Below are positions 10,125 to 18,788 of a stretch of 64,000 nucleotides of DNA, one piece after another. Source of the stretch: Paenibacillus sp. FSL R10-2734 (lineage in GTDB: Bacteria > Bacillota > Bacilli > Paenibacillales > Paenibacillaceae); the NCBI RefSeq assembly GCF_037963865.1, contig NZ_CP150170.1, positions 4,030,001 to 4,094,000 of the forward strand, read 5' to 3'. Position numbers and translations under genes: made by a program. The number at the start of each line of letters is the position of its first letter. The first letter of the stretch is position 1. The notes under the pieces were generated by a model. That model was not told the origin of the DNA. It did no database searches and saw nothing but the letters and a program-made list of their open reading frames with translations.

Positions 10125-10881
10125 AATTGGAGCATTAAGGATGAAAACATGTATGAAGATACTGTTATAAGTGAATTAATGGTAATAATTAGCTTTTTAT
10201 ATTTAAGAAGTATGTAAAGAACAAACAACATTAAACACACATATATATAACCGCACAGAGTTTAATCCGAGTTTCTGATGCACTTTAAAGTTTAATACTC
10301 GTTAGAGACAAATTGATTTCTATAAAAAAGAAAAGATAAAGAGTGTTCATACAAGGGACGTTAATTTGAACGTTGTATCGATCATCATTAATGGACAGCT
10401 GATTAGCAATATTATATTCAAATTGGCTGGTTCCATTAGTTTATATACTACTTCCTCACAAAACCCGTATTTTGTACATATGTCTATGAGTTGGGAAATG
10501 CCCTGTTTGGTTCTTGGTTGTTGGCTTGTGCTTGTAATGACACAAAGTTACCTACATAAATATAAATGTCACCCTCCCTATAATGATAACAAAAAATCTG
10601 ATCTTCAAAAAAAAAAAATGTTTTCAATGTAAAAAGACTATCTCCATTAGGTAATAGTCTAGTAAAGGTTGTGGCTGATAGGGATCCAATTCGCTGGGTA
10701 ACCTTGTTTTGTTCTCCCCCATTCAAATCCGCCATCTCTTGAAATGGACGAGGTAGCTGCTGAGCAGACTACCAAGCACGTCTCGGCCGTTTATCAAACC
10801 GTATGCAGAGTTGATTGCGACCTCCGAAACGAAGTAGTCTTCTTCTCGGTCACTGACATTCGGCTAAATTCGCTCTCTCCC
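10125..10881. other. Gene-poor AT-rich spacer of 757 bases
   Basis: No convincing gene. Short open frames on both strands lack ribosome binding sites and coding-like composition. The stretch contains a run of twelve A residues (10607-10618) and a minus-strand terminator-like hairpin at 10631-10660. The part 10740-10880 is visibly more GC-rich than 10125-10630, which may mark a junction between two inserted segments. Confidence 0.6.
10631..10660 (-). terminator. Terminator for the SDR-OYE-oxidoreductase operon
   Basis: On the minus strand AGACTAT pairs with ATAGTCT (10654-10660 with 10635-10641) and is followed by five T residues. It lies about 220 bases past the stop of the last gene of the operon. 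Confidence 0.5.
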
Positions 10882-11880
10882 TTAGAAAGTTACAATAACT
10901 TTGCCTTGTGAGTGACCAGTAGAAACTTGTTGTAACGCCTTATTAATATCATCAAATTTGTAAGTTGAATCAATTGAAGGTTTAATATTGTCATTTTCTA
11001 TAAGGCTGGTAATCTGTTGTAACTGTCTTCCATTGGCTTGCACAAATAAAAAGTGATATTCTTTTTTATCTCTTGCTGCTAAACGGTCTATACGAGCAGA
11101 AACTAAACCAAACAACATTTTTTTCCACATTGGAAGATTATTTTCAGCGGCAAAGCGATAATTTGGTAAGGCTTTTAATGATACTAATTTTCCTTGTGGT
11201 TTTAAAATAGAAAGTTCCGTTTTTATTTCGTTTGTACCCAAGGTGTCTATAACATAATCTATATTAGATAGAACCTCAGCATAGTTTTCCTTTTTATAAT
11301 TTATAAATTCATCTGCTCCAATCGACAGTACACGTGATCGACCTCTTTCACTGCCACTTGTAATAACGTATAATCCCATTGTTTTAGCAATAGGGATCGC
11401 CATAGCACCGAATCCGCCAGTTCCGCCAGGAATAAATAGTTTTGCATTAGGCTGAGCGTTGAGTACTTCCTTCAATGCTTGATAAGCTGTTAAAGCAGTA
11501 AGGGGAACCGCAGCCGCTTCAATTAAGGATAGATTTTCAGGTATTTTAGATATTGCATCATCTTTGACCGCCACATATTCAGCGAAAGCTCCTATTTCAT
11601 TCACCGGCAGCCTCGTATAAACTTGGTCACCAACCTGAAAATCAACAACATCTTTACCAACTGCCTCTACTACACCAGATAGTTCATTGCCTAATGTTAA
11701 TGGGAAATCATAATTAACAATCATTCGGATACTGCCATTCAAAATAAGAATATCTAATGGGTTTACACCTGCAGCTTTTACTTTGATGAGTACCTCGCGA
11801 TTATTGATTTCTGGTATTTTAACATTGTTTATTTCCAAATGAATTTCTTTTGAGTATTTCTGCATTTGAGCAGCTCTCAT
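10882..11880 (-). CDS. NADP-dependent oxidoreductase, zinc-independent quinone-reductase type (MDR)
   Basis: A 332-residue medium-chain reductase. It shows an N-terminal GroES-like domain (VLIKVKAAGVNPLD, GNELSGVVEAVGK, FQVGDQVY) and a Rossmann domain with FIPGGTGGFGAMA near residue 150. The cysteine/histidine zinc ligands of alcohol dehydrogenases are absent, as in quinone and enone reductases. Such enzymes reduce quinones or alpha,beta-unsaturated carbonyls with NADPH. The start has AAGGAAG nine bases upstream. It is the last gene of the TetR-SDR-OYE-MDR cluster, whose members share electrophile-reducing activities, which supports a detoxification role; the true substrate cannot be read from sequence. 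Confidence 0.88.
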   Translation of the reverse strand: MRAAQMQKYSKEIHLEINNVKIPEINNREVLIKVKAAGVNPLDILILNGSIRMIVNYDFPLTLGNELSGVVEAVGKDVVDFQVGDQVYTRLPVNEIGAFAEYVAVKDDAISKIPENLSLIEAAAVPLTALTAYQALKEVLNAQPNAKLFIPGGTGGFGAMAIPIAKTMGLYVITSGSERGRSRVLSIGADEFINYKKENYAEVLSNIDYVIDTLGTNEIKTELSILKPQGKLVSLKALPNYRFAAENNLPMWKKMLFGLVSARIDRLAARDKKEYHFLFVQANGRQLQQITSLIENDNIKPSIDSTYKFDDINKALQQVSTGHSQGKVIVTF

Positions 11881-11960
11881 GTTTTGCCAGCTTCCTTTCC
11901 ACTTGAAAATCTTATGACGTACAATTTTTAGTTGTACGCCATTTGTGGTTTCACTTATTC

Positions 11961-13043
11961 TTACTGCTGTTGAGTTTTTAATTTTTCCATTATAGGGTAG
12001 TCTGTATAACCTAAGCTTCCGTTACCAGCGTATAATGTTTTAGGATCAACCTCATTTAAAGGAAATCCTTTTTTTAGACGATCCACTAAATCTGGATTAG
12101 CTAATGACCAGACGCCGATTGGTACCACGTCAGCAATACCATTATCAATATCTACACTAATATCATCAAGTGCCCGCCCTGCTCGATTAACCAATAATGG
12201 ATTTGACCAAATTGAACGAATTTCACGGAGCAGTATTTCGTTCCCTAAATGCATAACATGGAGGTATGCTAAATTATACTTTGCTAGTTCTTTTACAAGA
12301 TGGCGATAAACCTCAGGTCCTTGTTCGCCTTCATTAATCCCACCAAGAGGTGTTCCTGGCGAAATTCGGAAGCCGGTTCTTTCTGCTCCAATTTCTTCAA
12401 CGACTGCTTTTGTTACTTCGATTGCAAAGCGAGCACGGTTCTCCACTGATCCACCGTATTTATCTATTCGTTTATTAGAATTTTCACTGATAAATTGATT
12501 GATAAGATAACCATTGGCTCCATGAATTTCAACCCCATCAGCCCCTGCTTTAATAGCTGCTGCAGCTGCTTTTCGGAAGTCTGCAATAGTATTTTGAATA
12601 TCTTCTTCACTTAGCTCTCGTGGGACAGGTATTTCCTGCATTCCTTTAGCAGTAAACATTTCTACACCAGGTGCGATCGCAGAAGGTGCAACTGCTTGTC
12701 GATGATGTGGAGTATTGTCAGGGTGCGATATACGGCCCACATGCATTAATTGTATGTACATAAAGCCGCCTGCTTCATGTACTGCATCCGTAACCTTTTT
12801 CCATCCTTCTATTTGCTGTTCAGTATAGATGCCCGGCGAATTTAAATAACCTTGTCCATCATCAGTTGGTTGTGTACCTTCACTAATAATTAATCCCATT
12901 GATGCTCTCTGAGCATAATAAAGGGAGCTTAGTTCTCCCGGTGTGCCGTCCTTTTGTGCTCTACTACGTGTCATAGGTGCCATTGCTAAGCGATGAGGTA
13001 ATTCCATATTTCCAATTTTCGTATTACTCCACAATTTGTCCAT
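11961..13043 (-). CDS. Old Yellow Enzyme family alkene reductase (NemA-like)
   Basis: A 360-residue FMN-binding TIM-barrel reductase of the classical OYE group. Visible landmarks are LAMAPMTRSRA at residues 18-28 (FMN binding), LMHVGRISH, and HGANGYLINQFIS near residue 175, which supplies the His/Asn pair that holds the carbonyl oxygen of the substrate, followed by a Tyr-Gly-Gly-Ser motif. Family members reduce activated C=C bonds in enones, maleimides and nitroesters with NAD(P)H. The ATG is preceded by TTGAGGAG. It lies 43 bases downstream of the SDR gene and 80 bases upstream of the MDR gene, so all three should be one transcript. Confidence 0.92.
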   Translation of the reverse strand: MDKLWSNTKIGNMELPHRLAMAPMTRSRAQKDGTPGELSSLYYAQRASMGLIISEGTQPTDDGQGYLNSPGIYTEQQIEGWKKVTDAVHEAGGFMYIQLMHVGRISHPDNTPHHRQAVAPSAIAPGVEMFTAKGMQEIPVPRELSEEDIQNTIADFRKAAAAAIKAGADGVEIHGANGYLINQFISENSNKRIDKYGGSVENRARFAIEVTKAVVEEIGAERTGFRISPGTPLGGINEGEQGPEVYRHLVKELAKYNLAYLHVMHLGNEILLREIRSIWSNPLLVNRAGRALDDISVDIDNGIADVVPIGVWSLANPDLVDRLKKGFPLNEVDPKTLYAGNGSLGYTDYPIMEKLKTQQQ

Positions 13044-13086
13044 TTTGTAATCTCCTCAATAAATTAAGTTAAAAATGAAATTGGTA

Positions 13087-13785
13087 TTAAGAAAGATGAG
13101 GGTATAGTGCAGGAACGCCACCTGCAAGTCCACCTTGTATCATTCGGCTGTTATCATCAGCAATAATTTCAAAGCTGCCAGATTCTATGCCATCAATAGC
13201 TATTTTTGCGATATCTTCAGGGCTTACTTTGGGAACTTCTAAGCCGGATGTCATGTCTGTCTCCATAAAGCCAACATGTAATCCTGCTACTCTCACATTA
13301 TGTGGATACAAGTTTATACGTAAATCGTTCGTCAATGCCCATGCTGCAGCCTTCGCGGCTGTATAAGCACCCGCAGTTCCGGAACTAAACCAAGATAATG
13401 CGGAAAGAATATTCAAAACCGATCCTCCCCCGTTTTTCTCAATGATCGGTGCAAAAGCACGAACCATGTATAGCGTACCGAAGAAGTGCGTATCAAACTC
13501 CAATTGTATTTTTTCCACATCTCCTTCCAGCAAAGAAGCACCAGTAGATGATCCTGCATTGTTGATTAAAAGCGTAACGTCCTTTGCGAGGATAGCAGCT
13601 GCTTCAACTTCTTGAGGGTTGGTAATATCAAGCTTTACAGGTATAACGCCTGGAATATCGATGGTTTCCGGATTTCTTGCACCTGCATAAACCTTAGCCC
13701 CTCTGGATAGAAGTTCAAGGGTGAGATGGCGGCCAAAACCTCGGTTTGCACCAGTTACAAATGCCACTTGTTCAGAAATTATCAT
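13087..13785 (-). CDS. Short-chain dehydrogenase/reductase (SDR)
   Basis: A 232-residue classical SDR. The cofactor motif TGANRGFG is at residues 10-17, NNAGSS follows strand four, and the catalytic YTAAK is near residue 140 with an upstream serine (ILSAL). Such proteins oxidise or reduce alcohols and carbonyls with NAD(P)H; the specific substrate is unknown. The start is well supported by AAAGGAG. The gene is first in the operon behind an array of palindromic sites that probably bind the TetR protein encoded just upstream. Confidence 0.9.
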   Translation of the reverse strand: MIISEQVAFVTGANRGFGRHLTLELLSRGAKVYAGARNPETIDIPGVIPVKLDITNPQEVEAAAILAKDVTLLINNAGSSTGASLLEGDVEKIQLEFDTHFFGTLYMVRAFAPIIEKNGGGSVLNILSALSWFSSGTAGAYTAAKAAAWALTNDLRINLYPHNVRVAGLHVGFMETDMTSGLEVPKVSPEDIAKIAIDGIESGSFEIIADDNSRMIQGGLAGGVPALYPHLS

Positions 13786-13825
13786 TTTATTTACTCCTTT
13801 TATTCATCGTTTAAGTACAATATGG

Positions 13826-13990
13826 GAATGATCATTCTAAAATGTACACAAGAATAGATCATTCGTGAAAGAAAACTATAGCAGGGAAAGAAATATATTT
13901 CGAGAACGATCATTCTAAAAAGTATGCAAGAATGATCGTTTAAAGAGAACTTTATACGAGACAAGACTCAGTTTTGAGAACAATCATTCT
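13826..13990. promoter_or_regulatory. Array of five palindromic operators in front of the SDR-OYE-MDR operon
   Basis: The core GAATGATCATTC (13826-13837) recurs in near copies at 13851-13866 (one extra base), 13903-13916 (AGAACGATCATTCT), 13929-13941 (AGAATGATCGTTT) and 13977-13990 (AGAACAATCATTCT). Consensus AGAAYGATCATTCT. The spacing and symmetry suit a TetR-family dimer, and the tetR gene ends only 34 bases beyond the last copy. Binding itself is inferred. Confidence 0.75.
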
Positions 13991-14023
13991 AGAATATGCA
14001 TAAGCAATTATATTTTAAAATAA

Positions 14024-14602
14024 TTACTTATATAAAAGTTTAATTGATAAATCAGCTATTCGATGTAATTTTTCTTTAGGTACTGAGGTTCTTGTCATTA
14101 CCCTTAACCCCACACAAACAGAATGCATATGTTCCGCTAGTTCGTTGGCATTGAAATCCAAGCTAAATTCGCCATCCTGCTGCCCCCACAGAATAATATC
14201 TTTGAGCAGCTTCTCTGATAATGTGAACGATTCGGTGGATTTCAAATCCACATTGGCATCGCGCATTGCTAATTCCACCGCTGAATTCACCATCAAACAG
14301 CCTGAGGGCGAATCTTCTTCTCCATTTATTATGAAACTAAAGATAAGCTGAAGAGCCTCAGTTGCAGTCTTGGAACGTTTAACTTCCCTTGTAAGCTCAG
14401 CATTCACTTTATCGCGAAAACGGTCCATGGCTTTCAAAAACAGCGTATGCTTGTCGCCAAATGTGTCATATAAACTTCTTCGATGAACTCCCATATGCTC
14501 TACAAGATCTGTCAAAGATGTCTTCTCGTACCCCTGTTCCCAAAAAAGCTTCATCGCCTTATCTAATACTTCGTTCTCTTCGAATTCTTTGCTTCTTGCC
14601 AT
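14024..14602 (-). CDS. TetR/AcrR family transcriptional regulator
   Basis: A 192-residue repressor. The N-terminal helix-turn-helix spans about residues 8-52 (LDKAMKLFWEQGYEKTSLTD, then VHRRSLYDTFGDKHTLF). The C-terminal ligand domain contains PSGCLMVNSAVEL near residue 100, where the cysteine sits in a position reminiscent of redox- or electrophile-sensing TetR proteins; this comparison is from memory. The start has GGGAGGG upstream. A sixth copy of the palindrome found before the SDR gene lies just upstream of this gene (14638-14649), suggesting autoregulation. The arrangement of a TetR gene followed by an Old Yellow Enzyme gene parallels nemR-nemA of enterobacteria. Confidence 0.92.
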   Translation of the reverse strand: MARSKEFEENEVLDKAMKLFWEQGYEKTSLTDLVEHMGVHRRSLYDTFGDKHTLFLKAMDRFRDKVNAELTREVKRSKTATEALQLIFSFIINGEEDSPSGCLMVNSAVELAMRDANVDLKSTESFTLSEKLLKDIILWGQQDGEFSLDFNANELAEHMHSVCVGLRVMTRTSVPKEKLHRIADLSIKLLYK

Positions 14603-14637
14603 TCTATTCCCTCCCTAATAGTAAATGTAACATATTG

Positions 14638-14649
14638 AGAACGATCGGT
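14638..14649. promoter_or_regulatory. Operator-like half-conserved palindrome upstream of tetR
   Basis: AGAACGATCGGT matches the first nine bases of the site repeated before the SDR operon. Its place 36 bases before the tetR start codon fits autorepression. Confidence 0.5.
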
Positions 14650-14750
14650 AAAGAATTGATTTTCTAATCACTTTTAACGATGTGCTCTCTTGTGATTCAG
14701 GTCGACAATTAAACATGAACTGTATATTTAAATGATAATCAAATCGGGAT

Positions 14751-14792
14751 ATAAAAGAAGAAGACCCGCGTTAGGCATAGGTCCTCTTCTTT
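14751..14792 (-). terminator. Terminator after the Gfo/Idh/MocA gene
   Basis: On the minus strand a 12-base stem (14780-14791 with 14755-14766, one mismatch) is followed by a T-rich tail. It lies about 65 bases past the stop of the dehydrogenase gene. Confidence 0.7.
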
Positions 14793-14855
14793 GCTAACGT
14801 TGCTGTCCTGATTTACACTTCAATCATTAACAAGGTGTCTAGTAGTTGGTTCTGA

Positions 14856-15959
14856 TCATATATATTGCCGTTCTCCAGTTTGTGCTGCTTTCTCCACTGC
14901 ATCAAGTAACTGATGAAGTTTAACCGCATCTGCGAAACTTGGTGTTGTAGCTGTTCCTTCCTGGATGTCTCTGGCAAACTTATGGTATGCCTGAGCGATA
15001 TTCAGAACAAATCCTGAGTCACTCTTAAGGGAATCCGGTACCCAGGAATATGAGTCGGGAATTGTTAACTCATGTAACTCTTGATCCATAGATCCTGCTC
15101 CACGTAATTGATGTGATCCGAATTGAATAGATGCAGGTGCACTCAACACGATGGTGCCATTTTCCCCGAATATTTCAAGGGTTAGTCCTGTCTGATGTTT
15201 GACTCCACCCTGAATATGAATGCTCGCTGCTGCACCGTTAGTCAATTTTCCTGTAATCAGTATTTGATCATCCGTCGTCTTCTTAATAAATTTATGGATA
15301 TCTACCAATTCGACTTCTGGAAACTGTTGTGCTGTGACAGCAGAGAGTTCTGTAAAATCCCCAAGCATGTAGGTAAAAGCATCGAGATTATGCCCGCCTA
15401 CAATAGTGAGCAAGTTCCCTCCAAATTTTCGATCAAATAAGTACGCAGTAGCCTTGTCCGCTACTCCCCCCATTCCATCCAAAGATATCTTTAAATTGGC
15501 TGACAAGACTTTTCCAACATAGCCTTCCGCCAATAAATCTTTCACATAATTAATAGCTGGAGCTTGTCTGGCTTGTAATCCAACTGCATTTGGTAACTGG
15601 TTGGACACTACCAACTCCTGCATTTCCAGTGCTTCTGCAGTATTTGATCCTAGTGGCCATTCACAATATATCGGTTTTCCCGCTGGGGCAATGGTTTTAA
15701 CAGCATTATAATGTTCCTTGACGTTAATACTGACGACTACCATGTCCACATCAGGATGCTCTGCCAAATCACTCATGTTATCAAAGCCGTGCTCTGCGTG
15801 GAAAGCTTCTGCACTTTTCTTCGCACTCTCCATATTACTTGTCCCAACTGCCGTAAGCTCAAATTCATTCAGATGCTTAATAGCTGGTATATGTGTACCG
15901 CTTGCCCATCCGTTATTAATTGATCCGCCTATAATTCCTGTACGGATTTTATTGCTCAT
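14856..15959 (-). CDS. Gfo/Idh/MocA family oxidoreductase, Gal80-like subgroup
   Basis: A 367-residue NAD(P)-dependent sugar dehydrogenase-type protein. The Rossmann motif TGIIGGSINNGWASGTHIPAI occupies residues 7-27, and the usual catalytic-site motif EKP is replaced by CEWPLG near residue 99, as in Gal80-like members. The second domain is an alpha/beta dimerisation domain. The substrate is unknown; polyols or sugars are typical. The start has AAGGAG. A copy of the MarR-type palindrome lies about 120 bases upstream (16079-16090), so it may belong to the same regulon as the monooxygenases. Confidence 0.87.
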   Translation of the reverse strand: MSNKIRTGIIGGSINNGWASGTHIPAIKHLNEFELTAVGTSNMESAKKSAEAFHAEHGFDNMSDLAEHPDVDMVVVSINVKEHYNAVKTIAPAGKPIYCEWPLGSNTAEALEMQELVVSNQLPNAVGLQARQAPAINYVKDLLAEGYVGKVLSANLKISLDGMGGVADKATAYLFDRKFGGNLLTIVGGHNLDAFTYMLGDFTELSAVTAQQFPEVELVDIHKFIKKTTDDQILITGKLTNGAAASIHIQGGVKHQTGLTLEIFGENGTIVLSAPASIQFGSHQLRGAGSMDQELHELTIPDSYSWVPDSLKSDSGFVLNIAQAYHKFARDIQEGTATTPSFADAVKLHQLLDAVEKAAQTGERQYI

Positions 15960-16078
15960 TTAAAAACAGCTCCTTATTTTGAATACTGATAACTTATCTA
16001 TGATCCGGACATTTCAACTAATCGATTCTTACGGAAAAATCTTTCTTGATAAGCGGACTGATGAATCGCAAATATTAT

Positions 16079-16090
16079 TTAGCTTGCTAA
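16079..16090. promoter_or_regulatory. MarR-type palindrome upstream of the Gfo/Idh/MocA gene
   Basis: TTAGCTTGCTAA, the same 12-base sequence as at 19847-19858 and differing by two central bases from 16565-16576. It lies between the marR stop and the dehydrogenase start. Confidence 0.65.
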
Positions 16091-16099
16091 GTATATTGG

Positions 16100-16135
16100 A
16101 AAAGATGGAGAAATCATAATAAATTTCTCTCCATC
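16100..16135 (-). terminator. Hairpin overlapping the marR stop
   Basis: GATGGAGAGAAAT on the minus strand pairs with ATTTCTCCATC (one bulge) across the stop codon of the MarR gene and is followed by TTTTCC. It would end the monooxygenase-MarR transcript. Confidence 0.5.
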
Positions 16136-16539
16136 ATTTTCATTAATCGTCCTAGTATCAAGCGATCTTCCATAGAAAAAGACAGCAGTAATTTTTCCTG
16201 TTGGGCTTTCCATTTGATTTCAACCGGACCCTCTAATTCTTTTCCTTTGTCTGTAAGATAAATCCGCATAACCCTTGCATCTTGCTCATCACGTTTGCGG
16301 TATATAAATCCATTTTGCTCTAATGACTTGACCATATTCGTTACCGTAGGCGGTTCGCATTTTAAATGTTCACTTAGTTGCATTTGTGTGATCCCATCGC
16401 CCAACCACAAGCGATACAGCAAATTATCCTGGCCAACATAAAGGTTAAGTTCTCTTAGAGATTCGCTGTAATGTCGACGCATTTGGGAGGAGATCCGATC
16501 TAACGAATGACGAATATCACAATCCAATTGATCTTTCAT
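16114..16539 (-). CDS. MarR family transcriptional regulator
   Basis: A winged-helix regulator of 141 residues from the ATG at 16539, which has GAGGGATG upstream; a TTG at 16557 is a weaker alternative start. The winged helix runs from DGITQMQLSEHLKCEPPTVTNMVKSLEQNGFIYR to the wing RDEQDARVMRIYLTDKG. MarR proteins usually repress their own gene and neighbours and are released by phenolic or oxidising ligands. A palindrome (16565-16576) covers its promoter region, and identical or near-identical ones precede the luciferase-like gene at 19814 and the Gfo/Idh/MocA gene, defining its likely targets. Confidence 0.93.
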   Translation of the reverse strand: MKDQLDCDIRHSLDRISSQMRRHYSESLRELNLYVGQDNLLYRLWLGDGITQMQLSEHLKCEPPTVTNMVKSLEQNGFIYRKRDEQDARVMRIYLTDKGKELEGPVEIKWKAQQEKLLLSFSMEDRLILGRLMKMMERNLL

Positions 16540-16564
16540 ATTTTCATCATCCCTCAAATGTTAT

Positions 16565-16576
16565 TTAGCGAGCTAA
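16565..16576. promoter_or_regulatory. MarR-type palindrome upstream of marR
   Basis: TTAGCGAGCTAA, matching the TTAGC-NN-GCTAA pattern seen at two other promoters of this cluster. It is placed 26 bases before the marR ATG, consistent with autorepression. Confidence 0.65.
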
Positions 16577-16621
16577 CTATAACACGATGAATTTGATGTT
16601 TCAAACAAATTTATCTTGAAT

Positions 16622-17587
16622 TCATCCGATGGATTTAACAATTTCATCAACCACTTCTTGACATGTTGCAATTTGTTGAATGCCACCAGCTGCTTCAGAT
16701 ACACTTATGGTACCATTGATCAGATCGCCATCTAACATTCCAATTTTGAACCCTTCCCCATAATATTTGTATGCTTCTGCAGGCTTTCCTTGATTAATGA
16801 GTTCTAACGCTTTTTTGCCCGCATCTGTAGGAATTGTTCTCAAATGTCCTGCGCCTGACTTAAATTCAATAAACTCTTCACTCTTCACCTTAATAATGGC
16901 TTTTTTTGTTTCTATGCTAGCTGGATTTTCCTTAGTTACTATGAACCTTGTCCCCATGTACACACCTTCCGCACCCATAGATAGCGCTGCTTTCGCTCCT
17001 CGGCCATCAATAATCCCTCCGGCAGCAATCACAGGTATTTGTACAAGTGAAGTGATTTGTGGAACAAGCGAAAGAGTGCTAATTTTATAATCACTCATAT
17101 GGCCTCCAGCTTCATAACCTGTAACGATAAGTGCGTCCACTCCTGATTTCTCAGCTTCTACAAGTTTCTCTACCGTTGGGCTTAAGTCTCTATACACTAC
17201 TTTAATATCTTGTTCTTTAAGCCGTTTCAGTTCACGATCGACCACATTCAGCCCAATGGCAATAACGGTTTTCACCTCTTCTTTTACCAATACATCAAAA
17301 ACTGCATTAGTAAATGGGTCTTCAGTAACCCCTCCCATCGGGAAAATGTAATTTACTGCAAAAGGTTTATTCGTTAAAGCTTTTACCTTGCGAATTTCTT
17401 GGGTTAACCGGTCTGCCATATCTTCTGCACTTGTTGCCTTTTCGGTTTGGCCAGCATTTGGCCCGAGTACGCCCATTCCACCTGCATTGGAGACTGCTGC
17501 AACAAATTCCGCAGAAGTTACCCATGTCATTGCAGCTGAAATAATAGGGTGTTCTATTCCCAGTAGTTCTGTAATTCGGTTTTTCAT
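16622..17587 (-). CDS. Nitronate monooxygenase-like flavoprotein (NMO/2-nitropropane dioxygenase family)
   Basis: A 321-residue FMN-binding TIM barrel. The N-terminus IEHPIISAAMTWVTSAEFVAAVSNAGGMGVLG is the family signature, and VIAAGGIIDGRGAKAALSMGAEGVYMGTRF near residues 188-217 is the phosphate-binding strand-helix part. Relatives oxidise nitronates, or reduce enoyl-ACP (FabK), or act on quinones. Here the neighbouring luciferase-like monooxygenases argue for oxidation of a small xenobiotic or sulfur/nitrogen compound rather than fatty acid synthesis. Start supported by AGGAG; 38 bases separate it from the preceding gene, so it is in the operon. Confidence 0.88.
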   Translation of the reverse strand: MKNRITELLGIEHPIISAAMTWVTSAEFVAAVSNAGGMGVLGPNAGQTEKATSAEDMADRLTQEIRKVKALTNKPFAVNYIFPMGGVTEDPFTNAVFDVLVKEEVKTVIAIGLNVVDRELKRLKEQDIKVVYRDLSPTVEKLVEAEKSGVDALIVTGYEAGGHMSDYKISTLSLVPQITSLVQIPVIAAGGIIDGRGAKAALSMGAEGVYMGTRFIVTKENPASIETKKAIIKVKSEEFIEFKSGAGHLRTIPTDAGKKALELINQGKPAEAYKYYGEGFKIGMLDGDLINGTISVSEAAGGIQQIATCQEVVDEIVKSIG

Positions 17588-17625
17588 GATTGATTTCTCC
17601 TCTATTTAAATAATTTTTTTTATTA

Positions 17626-18753
17626 TTACTTCGTATACCTGTTTTCAGGGTAAGGTAGACCCAAATTCCCCCGAAGTGTGTCGTCCTCATACTCCTTGCG
17701 GAAGATGCCTTTATCTTGCAAAATGGGAACAACCAATCGGATAAAATCTTCAAATCCGGCTGGATGATCCTGTCTTATGAGCAAGATATCCATGACGCCC
17801 TCTCGATACCAATTTTCTATTTTTTCGGCAACCTGCTCCGCAGATCCCAGCCATTGAGGTTTCGGCACTCGATAACCTTTAGGCATCCAAGATTCGATTT
17901 CCCTTAGCTTGTCCAAGGCTTCTTTTTCCGTTTCACCAACGATGGGATTATGAGAAGGCATCATCAGTAGGTCGTTTGGTGAACGCCCTTGATTTTGCAC
18001 TTTACGTTTAAGTTCAGCAGTAAATGCCTTGAGATATTCAAAATCATCTCCAGGCGCCATGATGACCTCGGCATGCTGTGCAGCAATATCCATGAATTCC
18101 ATGGAAGTACCGGCTTGAAAGACGACCGGTCTGCCTTGCCGGGATCGACTGACATTTAATGGCCCCTCCACTGAAAAGTAATTCCCAGTATAATTTAGCG
18201 GATGCATCTTAGCAGGGTCATAAAATACCCCGCTTTTCTTATCACGTATAAAGGCATCGTCTTCATATGAATCCCAAAGACCTTCAACAATCTCTAAAAA
18301 CTCTTTTTTCATAGGATAAAGATCTGCTTTCCTTAAATGGGACCGGCTGTAGTTGGCTAACCCTCCCGGATTCGAGGTGATTGCATTCCACCCTGCTCTG
18401 CCCTTGCTAATCTTGTCGAGTGAGGCGATTTGTCTGGCAACCGTAAATGGATCAGCATATGAAGTCGCTATGGTTGCTGCCAAGCCAATGGAGTGAGTGA
18501 CCATACTCAATGCAGATAAAATGGATACGCCCTCAAACATGCTTAGATAGTGAGGGATCATGCCAGGTCCAATATGACTTACATCCGCTAAAAAGATGAG
18601 ATCGAACTTTCCCTGTTCAAGTTGTATGGCTTTCTGTACGTAATACTCAATATTCTCACTGGCATCTGCTGGAATAGCGGGGTGTCTCCAACCTGTGTGA
18701 TTCCAGCCAACGCCATCAATAATTCCTCCTAATTTAAGCTTTCTTTTTTCCAT
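17626..18753 (-). CDS. NtaA/SnaA/DszA-type flavin-dependent monooxygenase, shorter than usual
   Basis: Luciferase-like (LLM) monooxygenase that would use reduced flavin from a partner reductase. Typical segments are the N-terminal TGWRHPAIPADASENIEYYV, FDLIFLADVS at about residue 54, SKGRAGWNAITS and GRPVVFQAGTSMEFMDIAA. The family usually has about 430-450 residues. This protein has 375 and passes directly from EKEALDKLREIESW to MPKGYRVPKPQWLGSAEQVAEKI, so a segment of roughly 60-70 residues present in relatives appears to be missing. The frame is intact on both sides, so it is either a compact subtype or an in-frame deletion. Start with AAAGGAG. Substrates in the family include aminopolycarboxylates, sulfur heterocycles and alkyl sulfides. 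Confidence 0.85.
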   Translation of the reverse strand: MEKRKLKLGGIIDGVGWNHTGWRHPAIPADASENIEYYVQKAIQLEQGKFDLIFLADVSHIGPGMIPHYLSMFEGVSILSALSMVTHSIGLAATIATSYADPFTVARQIASLDKISKGRAGWNAITSNPGGLANYSRSHLRKADLYPMKKEFLEIVEGLWDSYEDDAFIRDKKSGVFYDPAKMHPLNYTGNYFSVEGPLNVSRSRQGRPVVFQAGTSMEFMDIAAQHAEVIMAPGDDFEYLKAFTAELKRKVQNQGRSPNDLLMMPSHNPIVGETEKEALDKLREIESWMPKGYRVPKPQWLGSAEQVAEKIENWYREGVMDILLIRQDHPAGFEDFIRLVVPILQDKGIFRKEYEDDTLRGNLGLPYPENRYTK

Positions 18754-18788
18754 GCTTGAATGATCTCCTTTTCACGAGTTCACGTATT

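Noticed and set aside
10366..10735. Short open frames on both strands in the AT-rich spacer (88 and 83 codons)
   Set aside because: No ribosome binding sites, low-complexity AT-driven composition, one contains the twelve-A run, and the minus-strand terminator hairpin lies inside them.
14856..15959. Gfo/Idh/MocA protein as a Gal80-type regulator
   Set aside because: Gal80-like residues (CEWPLG) are present, but no galactose genes or activator partner are nearby, so an enzyme is the safer reading.
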